Of a stretch of 64,000 bases of DNA, positions 7,986-17,554 are shown one piece after another. How positions within the stretch are numbered: position 1 is the stretch's first letter; every line of letters starts with the position of its first letter. The translations under genes were made by a program, and so were the position numbers. Origin of the DNA: [Clostridium] hylemonae DSM 15053 (GTDB taxonomy: Bacteria; Bacillota; Clostridia; Lachnospirales; Lachnospiraceae); NCBI RefSeq assembly GCF_008281175.1, contig NZ_CP036524.1, forward strand, positions 3,038,001 to 3,102,000. The letters are read 5' to 3'. The notes beneath the pieces were generated by a model. It was not told where the DNA came from. It saw only the letters and a list, made by a program, of their open reading frames with translations, and did not search any database.

Positions 7986-10260
7986 TTACTTATGACGTTT
8001 TGTGCAGCGGTGTTTCCGATAGAGCAGCAGGGAGACACAGCCCACAAGGGCCGCCAGCATTGTAAGCACCCAGGGCAGCGGAGTCTCTGTATCGCCCGTC
8101 TTCGGGATGCTGTTGGCTCCATCGCCGGCGGTACGGTCGTGCCAGCGGCTGTTTGTGTCATACACATGGATGTTCTGACCAGAGCCAGTATTTGGACCAG
8201 GGCCAGGACCGGGGTTAGAAGTGTCCTTCTTATAGGCAGCCGATACAGTTACATGGTCGGCGGGCATGACAAAGGTGGTGGAAGGGTCTGTTTCTTTAGT
8301 AAAACTCCCGCTCTTGTCTGTCGTCCACTTGTCGAACACGTAACCGGCAGGAGCAGGATCTGCCTGAATGGACACGCTGTCGCCTTCAAGATACAGGCCG
8401 CTATTTGTGTTATCTGTGCCGTTCTTCACCTCCAAGCGGTAGGCAGGCTGCAGCGTCCAGTTATTGTCAAGTTTTAGAGTATTTTTCTTCCAGTCTTCAG
8501 TGTAGTTCCCTTCCTGACCGGTGGGAAAATAGATTGTACCGGTGGGTGCAATACTTGCAAAGACCTGGAAATTCAAAGAGCCTATCTGAGGCGGGCTGTC
8601 TTTTTTAAAGGTCAAGTTTGTAAGGCTGGTACAGTCTCTAAATGCATAGTCTTGGATGGATTGCAGACTTTGTGGGAAAGTTACGCTTTCAAGGCTGGTG
8701 CAGCCTCTAAATGCATAGTTTTGGATGGATTGCAGACTTTGTGGGAAAGTTATGCTTTCAAGGCTGGTACAGCCCTGAAACGCGTGCATTCCAATGAATT
8801 GCAGGCTGTCTGGGAAGGACACGCTTTTAAGGTTCTTACAGTTATCAAACCCAGATGCGCCAATAGTTTGTACGCCTTTTGGCACAATAAAGCTGGTTTC
8901 CTCTTTTCCCAGTGGGTAAATAAGGAGAGTTTCCATTCTCTTGTCATACAGCACGCCATTTTCGCTAGTAAAGTTCGGGTTATTGTCCGGTACTGTAAAA
9001 GCGGTAATGCTATTGCAGCCAGTGAACGCATAACTTCCAATGGTTTCCAAACTTTCCGGAAAGTTTAGGCTTGTAAGGCCGGAGCAACCACTAAATGCAA
9101 AGTCTTGGATGGATTGCAGATTATTTTGGAAGGTTACGCTTTTAAGGCCCTTACAGTCCCTAAAGGCATTAGATCCAATGGTGTGCAATGCAAGGGGGAA
9201 AGACAGGCTTGTAAGGGCTTTGCAGTTCTTAAACGCATTGATTCCAATGGATTGCAGACTTTGCGGGAAAGAAGGGCTGGCAAGCCTTTTGCAGCCTTCA
9301 AACGCAGAGTCCCCAATGGATTGCAGACTCTCTGGAAAGGACACGCTTTTAAGGCTCCCGCAGTCCTTAAACACAGAGTACTCAATGGATTGCAGACTGT
9401 CTGGAAAGGACACGCTTTCAAGACTGGTGCAGCCTCTAAATGCAAACCACGCAATGGTGAGAGTTTTAGTGGAAAGGCAGTGCAGTTCTGTAATGTTTGA
9501 GCACTGTTGGAATGCCTGTTCACCAATGGAAGTGACGCTGCTGGGAATGGTCAGCGTGCCCGTCAGGTTTTGATTACTCTCAAAAGCACCGTTTACGATT
9601 TGCACAACATCGTAATTCCCGTTATTGTCTGGGTCGTTGTCCACGGTTATGGTTGAAGGGATGGACAGATTGTTTCCGTTATAGGATTGATTGACGCCCA
9701 CTTCCACTGTGCCGTTTTCCCCGCCGTCTGGCATCGTTAAAATGTTGTATTTCAGACCGTCCACTGTCACTGTACTGCCCGGGGCTTTGGCTGCTCTTGA
9801 CGGCGTAACGGTATCATCCATTTGCGCTTTTTCGGATTCGTGAACGGACTGCTCGGTCTTATCCGTTGTATTTTGAGATAGATTCTCCACCGTTACAGTA
9901 ACTGTAAGGTCGTCACCAAATACCCCCCCCCCCGGTATATTCTTCAGACAGCTTTGCCTTGAACACATAATTGCCGGGCTTGTCTGGGTCATAAGCTTCG
10001 CAGCGCCAGGCTGGGCTGTCCAGGGTAACTTTGCCACCGTCTGCCGTTAGCTCAGGGAAGGGAATAGCTTCTTTTGCTGTACCTAAGGGCACGGCAATAA
10101 CGTCCGCTCCCTGAGGAAGTGGGTCCACTGTTATGGGGGCGGGTGCATCCTGGGCCAGCGCCGGCAGACTGAATAACTGACAGACCAGCACCGCTGTCAT
10201 AACGGCACATAAAAACCGTTTCGTGATTCTAAGGCTGCAGGGCTTTTTTTTCTTTTTCAT
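7986..10260 (-). CDS. BspA-like leucine-rich-repeat surface protein, sortase-type anchor (frame broken at a poly-G tract)
   Basis: About 757 aa if the frame is joined. In order: signal peptide (MKKKKKPC to about ALA), an Ig-like Big_4-type domain (VPLGTAKEAIPFPELTADGG, ending PGNYVFKAKLSEEY), then at least twelve BspA/Treponema-type repeats such as LQSIGDSAFEGCKRL, an InlB-type B repeat (residues GYVFDKWTTDKSGSF), and a C-terminal anchor: IPKTGD, a hydrophobic segment and a basic tail. The N-terminus and body are in different frames, joined at 11 consecutive G residues (coding strand); 10 G would restore one frame. The N-terminus is homologous to that of the neighbouring upstream surface protein. 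Likely role: adhesion. GGAGG precedes the start. Confidence 0.85.
9923..9933. repeat. Homopolymer C11 (G11 in the coding strand) inside the surface-protein gene
   Basis: Eleven consecutive C residues. The upstream frame terminates 9 bases beyond the tract and the downstream frame continues for more than 640 codons, so one base less (or two more) gives a continuous protein. Such tracts are typical sites of slipped-strand phase variation but also of sequencing error. Confidence 0.9.
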
Positions 10261-10296
10261 TATTCTTCATCCTCCAACATTTCTTTTCTTTACGTA

Positions 10297-10416
10297 TTAC
10301 ATATCTTTGCCATCGAGATAGCTCTTGTCCGCCAGCGTGTCCAATATAAGCCCACCCCGCAGCACCGCGTTTTTGGGTGGGATTTTCTCGTACAACGCTT
10401 TCAGCTTCGGGCCGCG
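10297..10416 (-). pseudogene. Remnant of a mobile-element-type gene (C-terminal 39 codons)
   Basis: Between the two surface-protein genes a frame of 39 codons runs from an in-frame TGA to a TAA and reads like the end of a real protein: LKALYEKIPPKNAVLRGG, then a LILDTLADKSYLDGKDM tail. The DNA here is GC-rich and carries a perfect hairpin. I have the impression of sequence seen in Tn1549-like conjugative elements, but cannot confirm this without a search. It suggests that the island was brought in or rearranged by such an element. Confidence 0.4.
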
Positions 10417-10438
10417 TCACGGCAAACTTTGCTATATA

Positions 10439-10463
10439 ACTTCGGGCCAACTTGGCCCGAAGT
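10439..10463. repeat. Perfect GC-rich hairpin
   Basis: A 12-bp perfect inverted repeat around one central base (ACTTCGGGCCAA C TTGGCCCGAAGT). It has no T-run, so it is probably not a terminator. It lies inside the GC-rich interval next to the mobile-element remnant. Confidence 0.7.
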
Positions 10464-10556
10464 GCGCTCCGCTCCGTTGCCGTTCCTTTCCCCGTACGCT
10501 CGGCTGCGCAGGGCGTGCGGGGGCTCATTATCCGCTCGAAGTGGCGGCTGTCCGTT

Positions 10557-13500
10557 TTACTGATTCCTGTATTTCCGCTTTCTGTAAACCGCAAAGCCCG
10601 CGACGCATACCAGCACGATCCACAAGGCCATATTACTTTCGTCGCCCGTTTTTGCGCTGCCGCCGCCCGTTTTTGCGCTGCCGCCGCCCGTAGCCGTGGG
10701 CTTCGGTTCCTGTTGTTTTGGAACTGCAAATTGCAGGTCGCCCGTGCTCACGGAGCCGCCCGCATCATTAAACTCCACCGTCAGCGTGTATCTGCCCTCC
10801 GGGAGTGTTTTCAAAAACTCCTTGTACAGCGTCACAATCACGCTGCCTTTTTCCAGTTTACCAGCATTGCCGGGGTAGCCCGCCCATGTGAGGTCTGCCG
10901 ACGTCGGAGTTTTGTTCACCTGTCCCATTTCCTTGCCGTCCAGCAGGACGCGTCCAATCAGCGCAAAATCGCCGTTCAAGGTAAATGTGGCGTCCTTCGT
11001 TAAGTCAACGGGCGTGAGGTCGTCCGTGGCCCGCGTGAAGCTCGCGCTTGCGACAATGCTGTCCGCCATGCCCGCCTTGACGGCGATTGCTTTTACCGTC
11101 GCGGTCTTTGTCAGCGTAAACGTGCCGGTATAGCGCGTGCTGCCCGCATTTGGCGTGTTGCCGTCCAGCGTGTAGTAAATATCTGCGCCCGCCGTCGTGC
11201 AGGAGAGTGTTACGCTCTGCGCCCCGGTGAACGTCCCGCCGCTTGGAGAGATTGTGGGCGTGTGTACATCCAACAGCGGCAGCGTCACATTTGCGCCGGT
11301 GACAGCACCGGCGTTGTAGCCCGGTTTTGCCGCCAGCCGCGCGTAGCCCGTGACCGTTTCGCCCGGCTTGCAGCCGGTCTTGCTCCGCTCCGCGCCGAAG
11401 GTCGTTCCGTCAAAGCTGTACTCCGCGCCCGCAATTTCCGGTATCGTCACCGTATAATCCGTTTCACCGTTGGCGGTATACGCAAGCTCGAACGGGGCCG
11501 GGGCCGGTTGATCCTGGTCTTTGGCGTTGACTGTAAGCGTGGCGGTGAGGGCGATCGTCCCCGCGGAGGGCTGCGCCGCCGGGGTATAGACGGCGGTCGC
11601 CGCCGTGTCGTCGTCAAAGCTGCCCTCATTTGGGCTGGCCGTCCACTTCACGGTATCTCCCGCGGCCGTTTTGGTGAAAGATACCGTCACCGGGCCGTAT
11701 ATCACAACGCCGCCGCCCGCGGCTGTGCCGTCGATGGTGGGGCTTGTGCCGCCCGCCGAGCCGGTAACCGCCACGGTGAGCTTTACTCCCACCTGCAGGC
11801 GCGGTGAAGCCACGGGCCTTCCCCCAAAATTGGTTATCTCGCCCCGCGGGGTCGTCTCCACCCAGATATATTTGCCGAAATCCTCCCCGGTGGGGGTATA
11901 ATCTTTGGTGCGCGCGATCGGCGTTCCCAAGCCGGTTTCCCTGTCGGACCGGTACCATGTGTAGCGATGCTCGCCCTCCGCGCCCGCTTCGTTTGCCGTA
12001 TAGGTTCCGGGTGTGACGGTGACCGCGCCGCCCACCACCGGCACGGCCGTATCATAGCTTGCGGCGGTGATGGAGGGAGGCTCCAGCTGGCGGTTCACAG
12101 TGAACAGTTTCAGGTTGCCCAACGCGCCGCCGGTGAATTGATAGCCCTGCGGCAGAGCGACGGTCACGCTGCCCCCCCACATAGCCCTTATTTGCGGGCG
12201 TTACTACATTGCCGATCTCCAGCACCCAATCTGTTTTCAATTGCCCCTCGTCCACAAGGCGGATCACATCGGCCGCGCCGCCATCGTTGAATTTAAGCGC
12301 GACGCAGTTCTTTGTGAGCGGCACGGGCACGTCGAACCGCAGGTCGATCTGCGTGCTGGTATCCAGGTTTTGGGTTCCGTTCGCCTTTGCGGAAACAAAG
12401 CCGACCTGGGTGACGCCGGTTTCAAGCGCGACGTCGGCGTCCGTTCTGTCCCGGTCGGTCAGCTCAAATTCCCGGGTCGTTTGATAGTATTGAATGTCGC
12501 TGATGGTAGCGCCCATCACCGTCACCTGATACGTCCCGGCCGTAAGGCCGGAAAAAGTATATTTGCCGTCGGCGTTCGTGGCGGCACTCCCCACCCTTTT
12601 CCCGGCGGCGTTGTACAGCGTGACCTGCAGGCCGCCCGGCGTCGGGCGGCCGTTCGCACTCACCGTCCCGGATAGGCCGTACATGAGGGAAAAAACCGGC
12701 GTGACGACGACGTCCCGATCGGGCATGGAGAAAAAGGCTCCAGCATCGTATTGGTTTGTGCCGTCTAGCCATGTCACGGCGGGTTCCGTATCCCAGCGTA
12801 CGAAAGCGTAGCCGCTTTGCGGCTGTGCACCCAGGCTGACAATACCGCCCGCGCCGCCGGTGGAGCCAGAAGCTACCCAGCCCGTGCCGCCAACAGCACC
12901 GTTGACCGTCACGGTATGGATGTCGAGGTAATCCAGGCTCCACCCGCCGGAGAAAAGCCCGAGCACCTTTTCGTAGCCTGTCGCGCCCTTCGGGCAGTGA
13001 ATGTAACCGCCGCTTAAGCCGGCATCCTCAAACGTATCGTCGGGCAGCTTTGGCGCCTCGGCCTGCCCGAAAATGACGGTTGAAAGTCGTCGGCAATCCG
13101 AAAATACAGACTCGCCCAGCGTGCCCCGAAAGGCGGATAAATCAAGCACTTCGAGAGACTCACAGTTTTCAAAGGCGAGTGAACCGATCGAGGTGACGCC
13201 GCCGGGGATCGTAACCGTTCCCTTTATCCTGAGGTTGCTAAACGCAAATATCCCAATGGTCGTCAGTCTGGCGGCACCCTGCAAATTCAGCGCGAAAAAG
13301 TACCCACCCGCAAAAGCGCAGTTTCCGATACGGACCACATTGGCCGGGATGGTCAGGGGATTGGTTGCCCTGCAATCTGCAAAGGCGTATGCCCCGATTT
13401 CGGTCAGGTTATCCGCGCCGGAGAGATCCAGGTTTTTGATGGCACCGTCATTCTCAAAGGCGTTCGGGACGACCTCGGTCACCCGGTAGCTGCTGCCGCC

Positions 13501-14691
13501 GTTGCTCACGGCGGCGGGCACCTTGAGCGACACCTGCGGTGCGCCCGCCCAGCCCGCCAGGGCAACGGCGCCTTCGGGCGCTTCGGTGAGTATCCAGTAT
13601 TGCAGCCCGCCTGCGGCAAATTCATTATAAAGCACGACGGTGATCGTCGTCGTTTCCCCGGCGGCCGTATATCCCGCCGGAAGCGCCAGTTGAAACGTGT
13701 AGGTTCCCAGCGTGTCCGCGTTGAATGCCGCGCATTCCCATGTCACCCCGGCGATCTCGATCGTTTGATTCTTTTCATTCGTGCCCACGAGTGAATCGGG
13801 CAGCCCGAGGTCCGCCGCGGAATGGATTTCGTCCACGTCATAATATACGGGATTGTCCCACTTATCATCTCCAAGGTATACAGAGATTACGGTCACCGTT
13901 TCCTCCGCGCCGAACGCGGATACCGCAAGGGGCGGCTCCGTTACTGTCACGGTGATTTGCGGTGCTTCTGCTTCCGGCGCGGCTGCATACCCCTCCGGCA
14001 GCTTAGCCGTGAACACGTATTCGCCCGGCGTGTTTGCGTCAAAATTGTCGGCCTCCCATATCACGCCCTCGATGGCGATGGTTTCGCCGTCTGCGTCCGC
14101 TGCCTTAAGCATTTCAGGCAGCGCGGGCAGTCCTCCGCCTACGGCGATCTCGTAGGCTGCCGGTTCAATTTCGTCAAACGCCGACACCACTACGGGGGCC
14201 GTTTCCGGCGCGGATGGAGCAATGCCGTTCGGTGGCTGGCTGGGTTGCCCGGTTACCGTTTCCTCCGGCACGGGCGAGGGCGTTTCGTCGTTCGCCTGTA
14301 TTGTTTCCCCGGCTGTCCCTTGCGGCTCGGCTACCGTCACGGTCACGGAGATGTCCGCCTGTCCGTCCGGGGGCATATATCCCTCCGGCAGCGCGGCGGT
14401 AAATACATAACCGCCCGGTTGCTGCGCGTCGTATGTTTCAGCCTCCCACGTAACGCTGTCAAGCGATACGCCGCCCGCTGTCAGCAGGGGGAAGGGGATC
14501 GCATCCTGCATCGTTCCAAACGGCACCGGAATCACGTCCATCCCTTCCGAGATCGCGTCAACCGTTACGGCTGCACTCTCCATTGTAGGCGCGTCCTGCG
14601 CCAGCACTGCGGCGGGCACCAGTGTCACAACCAGCGCCAGCACGACCAGCAGGCTCACAAACCGTTTTGTTATTCTGTATTTTTTCTTCAT
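10557..14691 (-). CDS. Very large multidomain cell-surface protein (Big_4-like, LRR, CNA-B-like, chitobiase-type domains; frame broken at a G7 tract)
   Basis: About 1377 aa if joined. The frame changes at seven C residues at 12172-12178 (G7 in the coding strand; six would join the frames as KGYVGGSVTVALPQGY). Order of parts: signal peptide ending VLAQDA; three Ig-like Big_4-type repeats (each ending like PGGYVFTAALPEGY); BspA-like repeats (IGAYAFADCRA, IGNCAFAGGYF); an InlB-like segment; a carboxypeptidase-regulatory/CNA-B fold (SGTVSANGRPTPGG, then NADGKYTFSGLTAGTYQVTV); a chitobiase C-terminal-like domain (ISPSGGTFTGAQSVTLSC); and a GGGSAKTGDES spacer, membrane segment and basic tail. No canonical LPXTG is present. 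GAGGGGGAAAAATC precedes the ATG. Composition is clearly GC-richer than the flanks. Confidence 0.82.
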
Positions 14692-14757
14692 GATTTTTCC
14701 CCCTCATGTACCGTAACTTTTGGATGAAGTTGTCTTGACTATAACACAAAAACAATT

Positions 14758-14799
14758 AAAAAAGCCGAAGGTCGCAATTTTGTGACCTTCGGCTTTTTT
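14758..14799. terminator. Rho-independent terminator below the response regulator gene
   Basis: A perfect 16-bp stem, AAAAAAGCCGAAGGTC / GACCTTCGGCTTTTTT, with a 10-base loop and terminal T6 on both strands. It ends the response-regulator transcript on the minus strand and separates it from the large surface-protein gene. Confidence 0.9.
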
Positions 14800-14805
14800 C
14801 TGTGC

Positions 14806-15495
14806 CTATAGTACCTCTTCAAAACGGTAACCCTCGCCCCTGCGGGTCGTGATGGTGTAGCCGGAGCCTTCCAGCTTCTTGCGCAGACGATAGACTGTGT
14901 TTTTCACTGCGCTGTCATCATCTGCCATTGGCTGACGCCACACTGTTTCATAGAGCAGCTGTGGGCTGGTGTCTTTACTCCTGTTTTGCATGAGATACAT
15001 AAGCAGCGCAAATTCCTTTTGCGTCAGCAGCATATCCTGGCTGGACATATAGGCACGCTGGGCAATCACATCCAGCTCCAGGGCGCCGCAAGTCAGCAGG
15101 TGTTCCCGCCCGGCACTTTGCCGGACCCTCCGGGCAAGGTCATACTGCGCGCTGACCCGCGCTGCAAATTCATCCACACTGTAGGGCTTTGTGATATAGT
15201 CGTTTCCGCCGGACTTCAGCCCTTTGATAACCTCATGCTGTTCATCCAGCGCCGTCAAGAACAGCACCGGGGCGGCAGTATGCCTGCGAATCTCTCCACA
15301 GAAATCCAGACCGCTGCCATCCGGCAGCATGATATCCAGCACCAGCACATCTGGCTGGCTCTTGAGCTGTGTGCGCGCCTGTGCCAGAGTCTGGGCGCAC
15401 AGCACCCTAAAGCCGTCTCGTTCCAGTATGCGCCGGTTCGTGCGCATGATCGCTTTGTCATCCTCCACAAGAAGGACTGTGCCTTTGTCATCCAT
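14806..15495 (-). CDS. OmpR/PhoB-family response regulator
   Basis: A roughly 229-aa two-component regulator. The receiver domain shows LLVEDD (acidic pocket), LVLDIMLPDGSG with the phospho-acceptor Asp, LFLTALDE and DYITKPYS (conserved Lys). The C-terminal winged helix has LLTQKEFALLMYLMQN and the DNA-contacting TVYRLRKKLEGSGYTITTRRGEGYRF. The start at 15495 is chosen because GGAAGGAGG precedes it; a frame 12 codons longer lacks a site. Its kinase gene, normally adjacent, is present only as a short 3' stub overlapping this start. Its position upstream of two surface-protein genes makes them plausible targets, by location only. Confidence 0.9.
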   Translation of the reverse strand: MDDKGTVLLVEDDKAIMRTNRRILERDGFRVLCAQTLAQARTQLKSQPDVLVLDIMLPDGSGLDFCGEIRRHTAAPVLFLTALDEQHEVIKGLKSGGNDYITKPYSVDEFAARVSAQYDLARRVRQSAGREHLLTCGALELDVIAQRAYMSSQDMLLTQKEFALLMYLMQNRSKDTSPQLLYETVWRQPMADDDSAVKNTVYRLRKKLEGSGYTITTRRGEGYRFEEVL

Positions 15496-15562
15496 TCTGT
15501 TGCCCTCCTTCCTGCGGCAGGGTAAAATCATATCGCAGTTCCTTTATCCGCTCCGCTTGTTT
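15488..15562 (-). pseudogene. C-terminal stub of a sensor histidine kinase
   Basis: A 24-codon frame, ERIKELRYDFTLPQEGGQQ and flanks, overlaps the response-regulator start by a few bases and resembles the last residues of a histidine kinase ATPase domain (F-T-L-P). A TGA immediately precedes it and no other kinase sequence remains upstream. This is what a deletion of a regulator-overlapping kinase gene would leave. The identification rests on context and a short motif. Confidence 0.4.
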
Positions 15563-15805
15563 TCATCTGACTTACTCTTCATTGTATCGGATTATCCGCA
15601 TCATATCAAGCACAGGCAGCGCGGCCTTATACGAGTTGTTAACTTCTCAGATACTGCCGGCTGGAGGCTGTCCGGATTTCTTGGCAGGCAGCTTTTTCTG
15701 TCTGTCATTATTATACCGTATCGGCATTTACATTTTTATCTTCCGGTGCTATACTCAAGTTTACCGGCATTGAACAGATTTACAAGACAAAGGAGGGGCC
15801 TTTCC

Positions 15806-16069
15806 ATGTTCCGATTATGGGGAAAAGAATTTAAAGATAATAAGATGCTGCGGGATACTGTCATCTGTGATGACAGCGATGATACCCGCACACATAAGAT
15901 ATTCAGCGCTCTCGACGCCATCTGCTACGAATTTGACTTGAGCAAGCCGATCTGGTTTGACGCTACGGTTGAAGAATTCAGAAGACATGACAAAGCGAGA
16001 TTTTATCAGGACAATTTTGTAGATTCCATAGATTTTGACTACCTGGAGATCCATGTCATTGAAGAATAG
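15806..16069 (+). CDS. Small conserved-looking acidic protein, unknown function
   Basis: An 87-aa protein with a strong ribosome-binding site (AGGAGG at 15791-15796, 9 bases before the ATG). It is acidic, without signal peptide or membrane segment: MFRLWGKEFKDNKML at the start, EEFRRHDKARFYQDNF in the middle, YLEIHVIEE at the end. I do not recognise the family. It stands alone on the plus strand, is followed by a hairpin at 16085-16113, and faces the ABC permease gene convergently. Real coding is supported by the ribosome-binding site and terminator. Confidence 0.6.
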   Translation: MFRLWGKEFKDNKMLRDTVICDDSDDTRTHKIFSALDAICYEFDLSKPIWFDATVEEFRRHDKARFYQDNFVDSIDFDYLEIHVIEE

Positions 16070-16084
16070 CAACAGACAAAAACA

Positions 16085-16113
16085 GGGTCAGATGCTGATA
16101 ACAGCGTCTGACC
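16085..16113. terminator. Hairpin between convergent genes
   Basis: A 13-bp stem with one mismatch (GGGTCAGATGCTG / CAGCGTCTGACCC) and a 4-base loop, flanked by AAAAAC upstream and TTATCAT downstream. It probably serves as a terminator for the small plus-strand gene and the minus-strand ABC operon. Confidence 0.65.
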
Positions 16114-16135
16114 CTTATCATATGTCCGACTGTTT

Positions 16136-17554
16136 TTATTCGCTTCGTATCGCTGCCAGCGGACTTAGCCTCATGGCCCGCAGCGACGGGAAATATCCTG
16201 CGGCTACACCTACGAATACTGCAAAGCCCATGGAGAGCAGAACGAGCCACCACGGAATGTATGATATATTTCCGTCGATCCCCATAGCCGAACCGTTTCC
16301 GGTGAGAAAGTTGATGATTCCGGACATGATAAAACTCAGTATATTTCCCACCAATCCGCCGATCAGGCCAATGAATGCCGCTTCCAACAGAAACATCTGC
16401 TTTATATTCTTCAGACTGCACCCGAGCACTTTTATAACGCCTATCTCTTTCGTGCGCTCATAGATTGACATCATCATCGTGTTGGCGATTCCGATCGCCG
16501 CGACAAGAAGTGATACCGCGCCGATTCCTCCAAGTACAGCCTGCACGATGGCAAACTGGCTTTTCATGCTGTCCAGATACTCTGCATTTGTCTGTGTATT
16601 GTATCCCATCTCGCGTATGATGGACGATACTTCTTCTACCTTGTCTATATCATCCACTTTCACCTGTGCCGATGTATAGCAGAATTCTTTGTACGGTTTG
16701 CCTGATTTAGTCGTAGGCTGCCCGGGCACAGTTCTTCCGGAAAAATCTTTTTTCAGCACCTTTTTCAATGTCTCCAGATCACAAAAGGCGCTGTAAGCGT
16801 TGGCATTATAATCATCCGGACCGCCGGCAACAATACCGCTCGCCGTAACAGCATGTTTCTTGACCGGCTGGGACGGCTGGCTTTCACCGGGTCCCCCGGA
16901 TTCATTTCCACCGCTGTCCGAATTTCCAAAAGACTGTTCCTGGCTCCTGAAGTAGCCGTCCTGATCCAGAATAAGGAACACGGAGTCTTTCATAAGATCA
17001 ATTTCCGGCAGTTCTCCCGTATCCCAATAACTGCTCTGGGAATTTCTTTCCGAAAAGTTAGTTATCACTGTATTGCCGTACAGTATATCAAGCTGGCTTC
17101 CTCCCTGCTTCGGAAGGCTTCCTTCGCCGAGTTCAATGTTCTTGGCCTTGAGCCCCTCCGGGGTCATACCGACAAGCTGTATGTACGCCTCGTATTTTCC
17201 CTTAAGCATGATCACCGACATTTCATATACAGGGGCGGCCGTCGTTACATGCCCCAGCTCTGAAAGCTGCTTTATCGTCCGGTCTGTCACATACTGGGTA
17301 GATTCGTCAGAATTTTCCTGTCCGGAATAGGCCATCATAGACTGCCCCGCGTCTTTTCCCGTTACGGTTATGGTCGTGAGGCCCCCTGACTGCTCTACTT
17401 CTTTATATAACGACTGCTGCATTCCAAGTCCAAGAGAAATCATTACTACAATGGATGCTGTACCGATGACGACTCCGAGAACAGTCAGAAACGTCCTGAG
17501 CTTTCTTCTTTTGAGGTTACTCCCGCTCATCCTCAGAAGGTCCATCCAATTCAT
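16136..17554 (-). CDS. MacB-like ABC transporter permease (FtsX family)
   Basis: A 472-aa permease of the MacB/FtsX type. An N-terminal membrane segment (LRTFLTVLGVVIGTASIVVMISLGLG region, about 18-45) is followed by a periplasmic-type MacB_PCD domain (about 46-340, facing outside), then three membrane segments at the C-terminus carrying FtsX hallmarks (QAVLGGIGAVSLLVAAIGIANTM, YERTKEIGVIKVLGCS). With the neighbouring ATPase it would form a mechanotransmitting exporter. It is the last gene of a three-gene operon, and its start overlaps the 3' end of the preceding gene by 38 bases. Confidence 0.88.
   Translation of the reverse strand: MNWMDLLRMSGSNLKRRKLRTFLTVLGVVIGTASIVVMISLGLGMQQSLYKEVEQSGGLTTITVTGKDAGQSMMAYSGQENSDESTQYVTDRTIKQLSELGHVTTAAPVYEMSVIMLKGKYEAYIQLVGMTPEGLKAKNIELGEGSLPKQGGSQLDILYGNTVITNFSERNSQSSYWDTGELPEIDLMKDSVFLILDQDGYFRSQEQSFGNSDSGGNESGGPGESQPSQPVKKHAVTASGIVAGGPDDYNANAYSAFCDLETLKKVLKKDFSGRTVPGQPTTKSGKPYKEFCYTSAQVKVDDIDKVEEVSSIIREMGYNTQTNAEYLDSMKSQFAIVQAVLGGIGAVSLLVAAIGIANTMMMSIYERTKEIGVIKVLGCSLKNIKQMFLLEAAFIGLIGGLVGNILSFIMSGIINFLTGNGSAMGIDGNISYIPWWLVLLSMGFAVFVGVAAGYFPSLRAMRLSPLAAIRSE

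Noticed and set aside
7770-8477. A 235-codon plus-strand frame starting before and running through the 3' end of the surface-protein gene
   Set aside because: No ribosome-binding site, no recognisable domains, it crosses a strong terminator, and it lies antisense to a gene with clear repeats and an anchor.
8652-9573. Several long plus-strand frames with repeats inside the leucine-rich-repeat gene
   Set aside because: They are mirror frames created by the regular LRR codon pattern on the minus strand; the repeats follow the LRR period.
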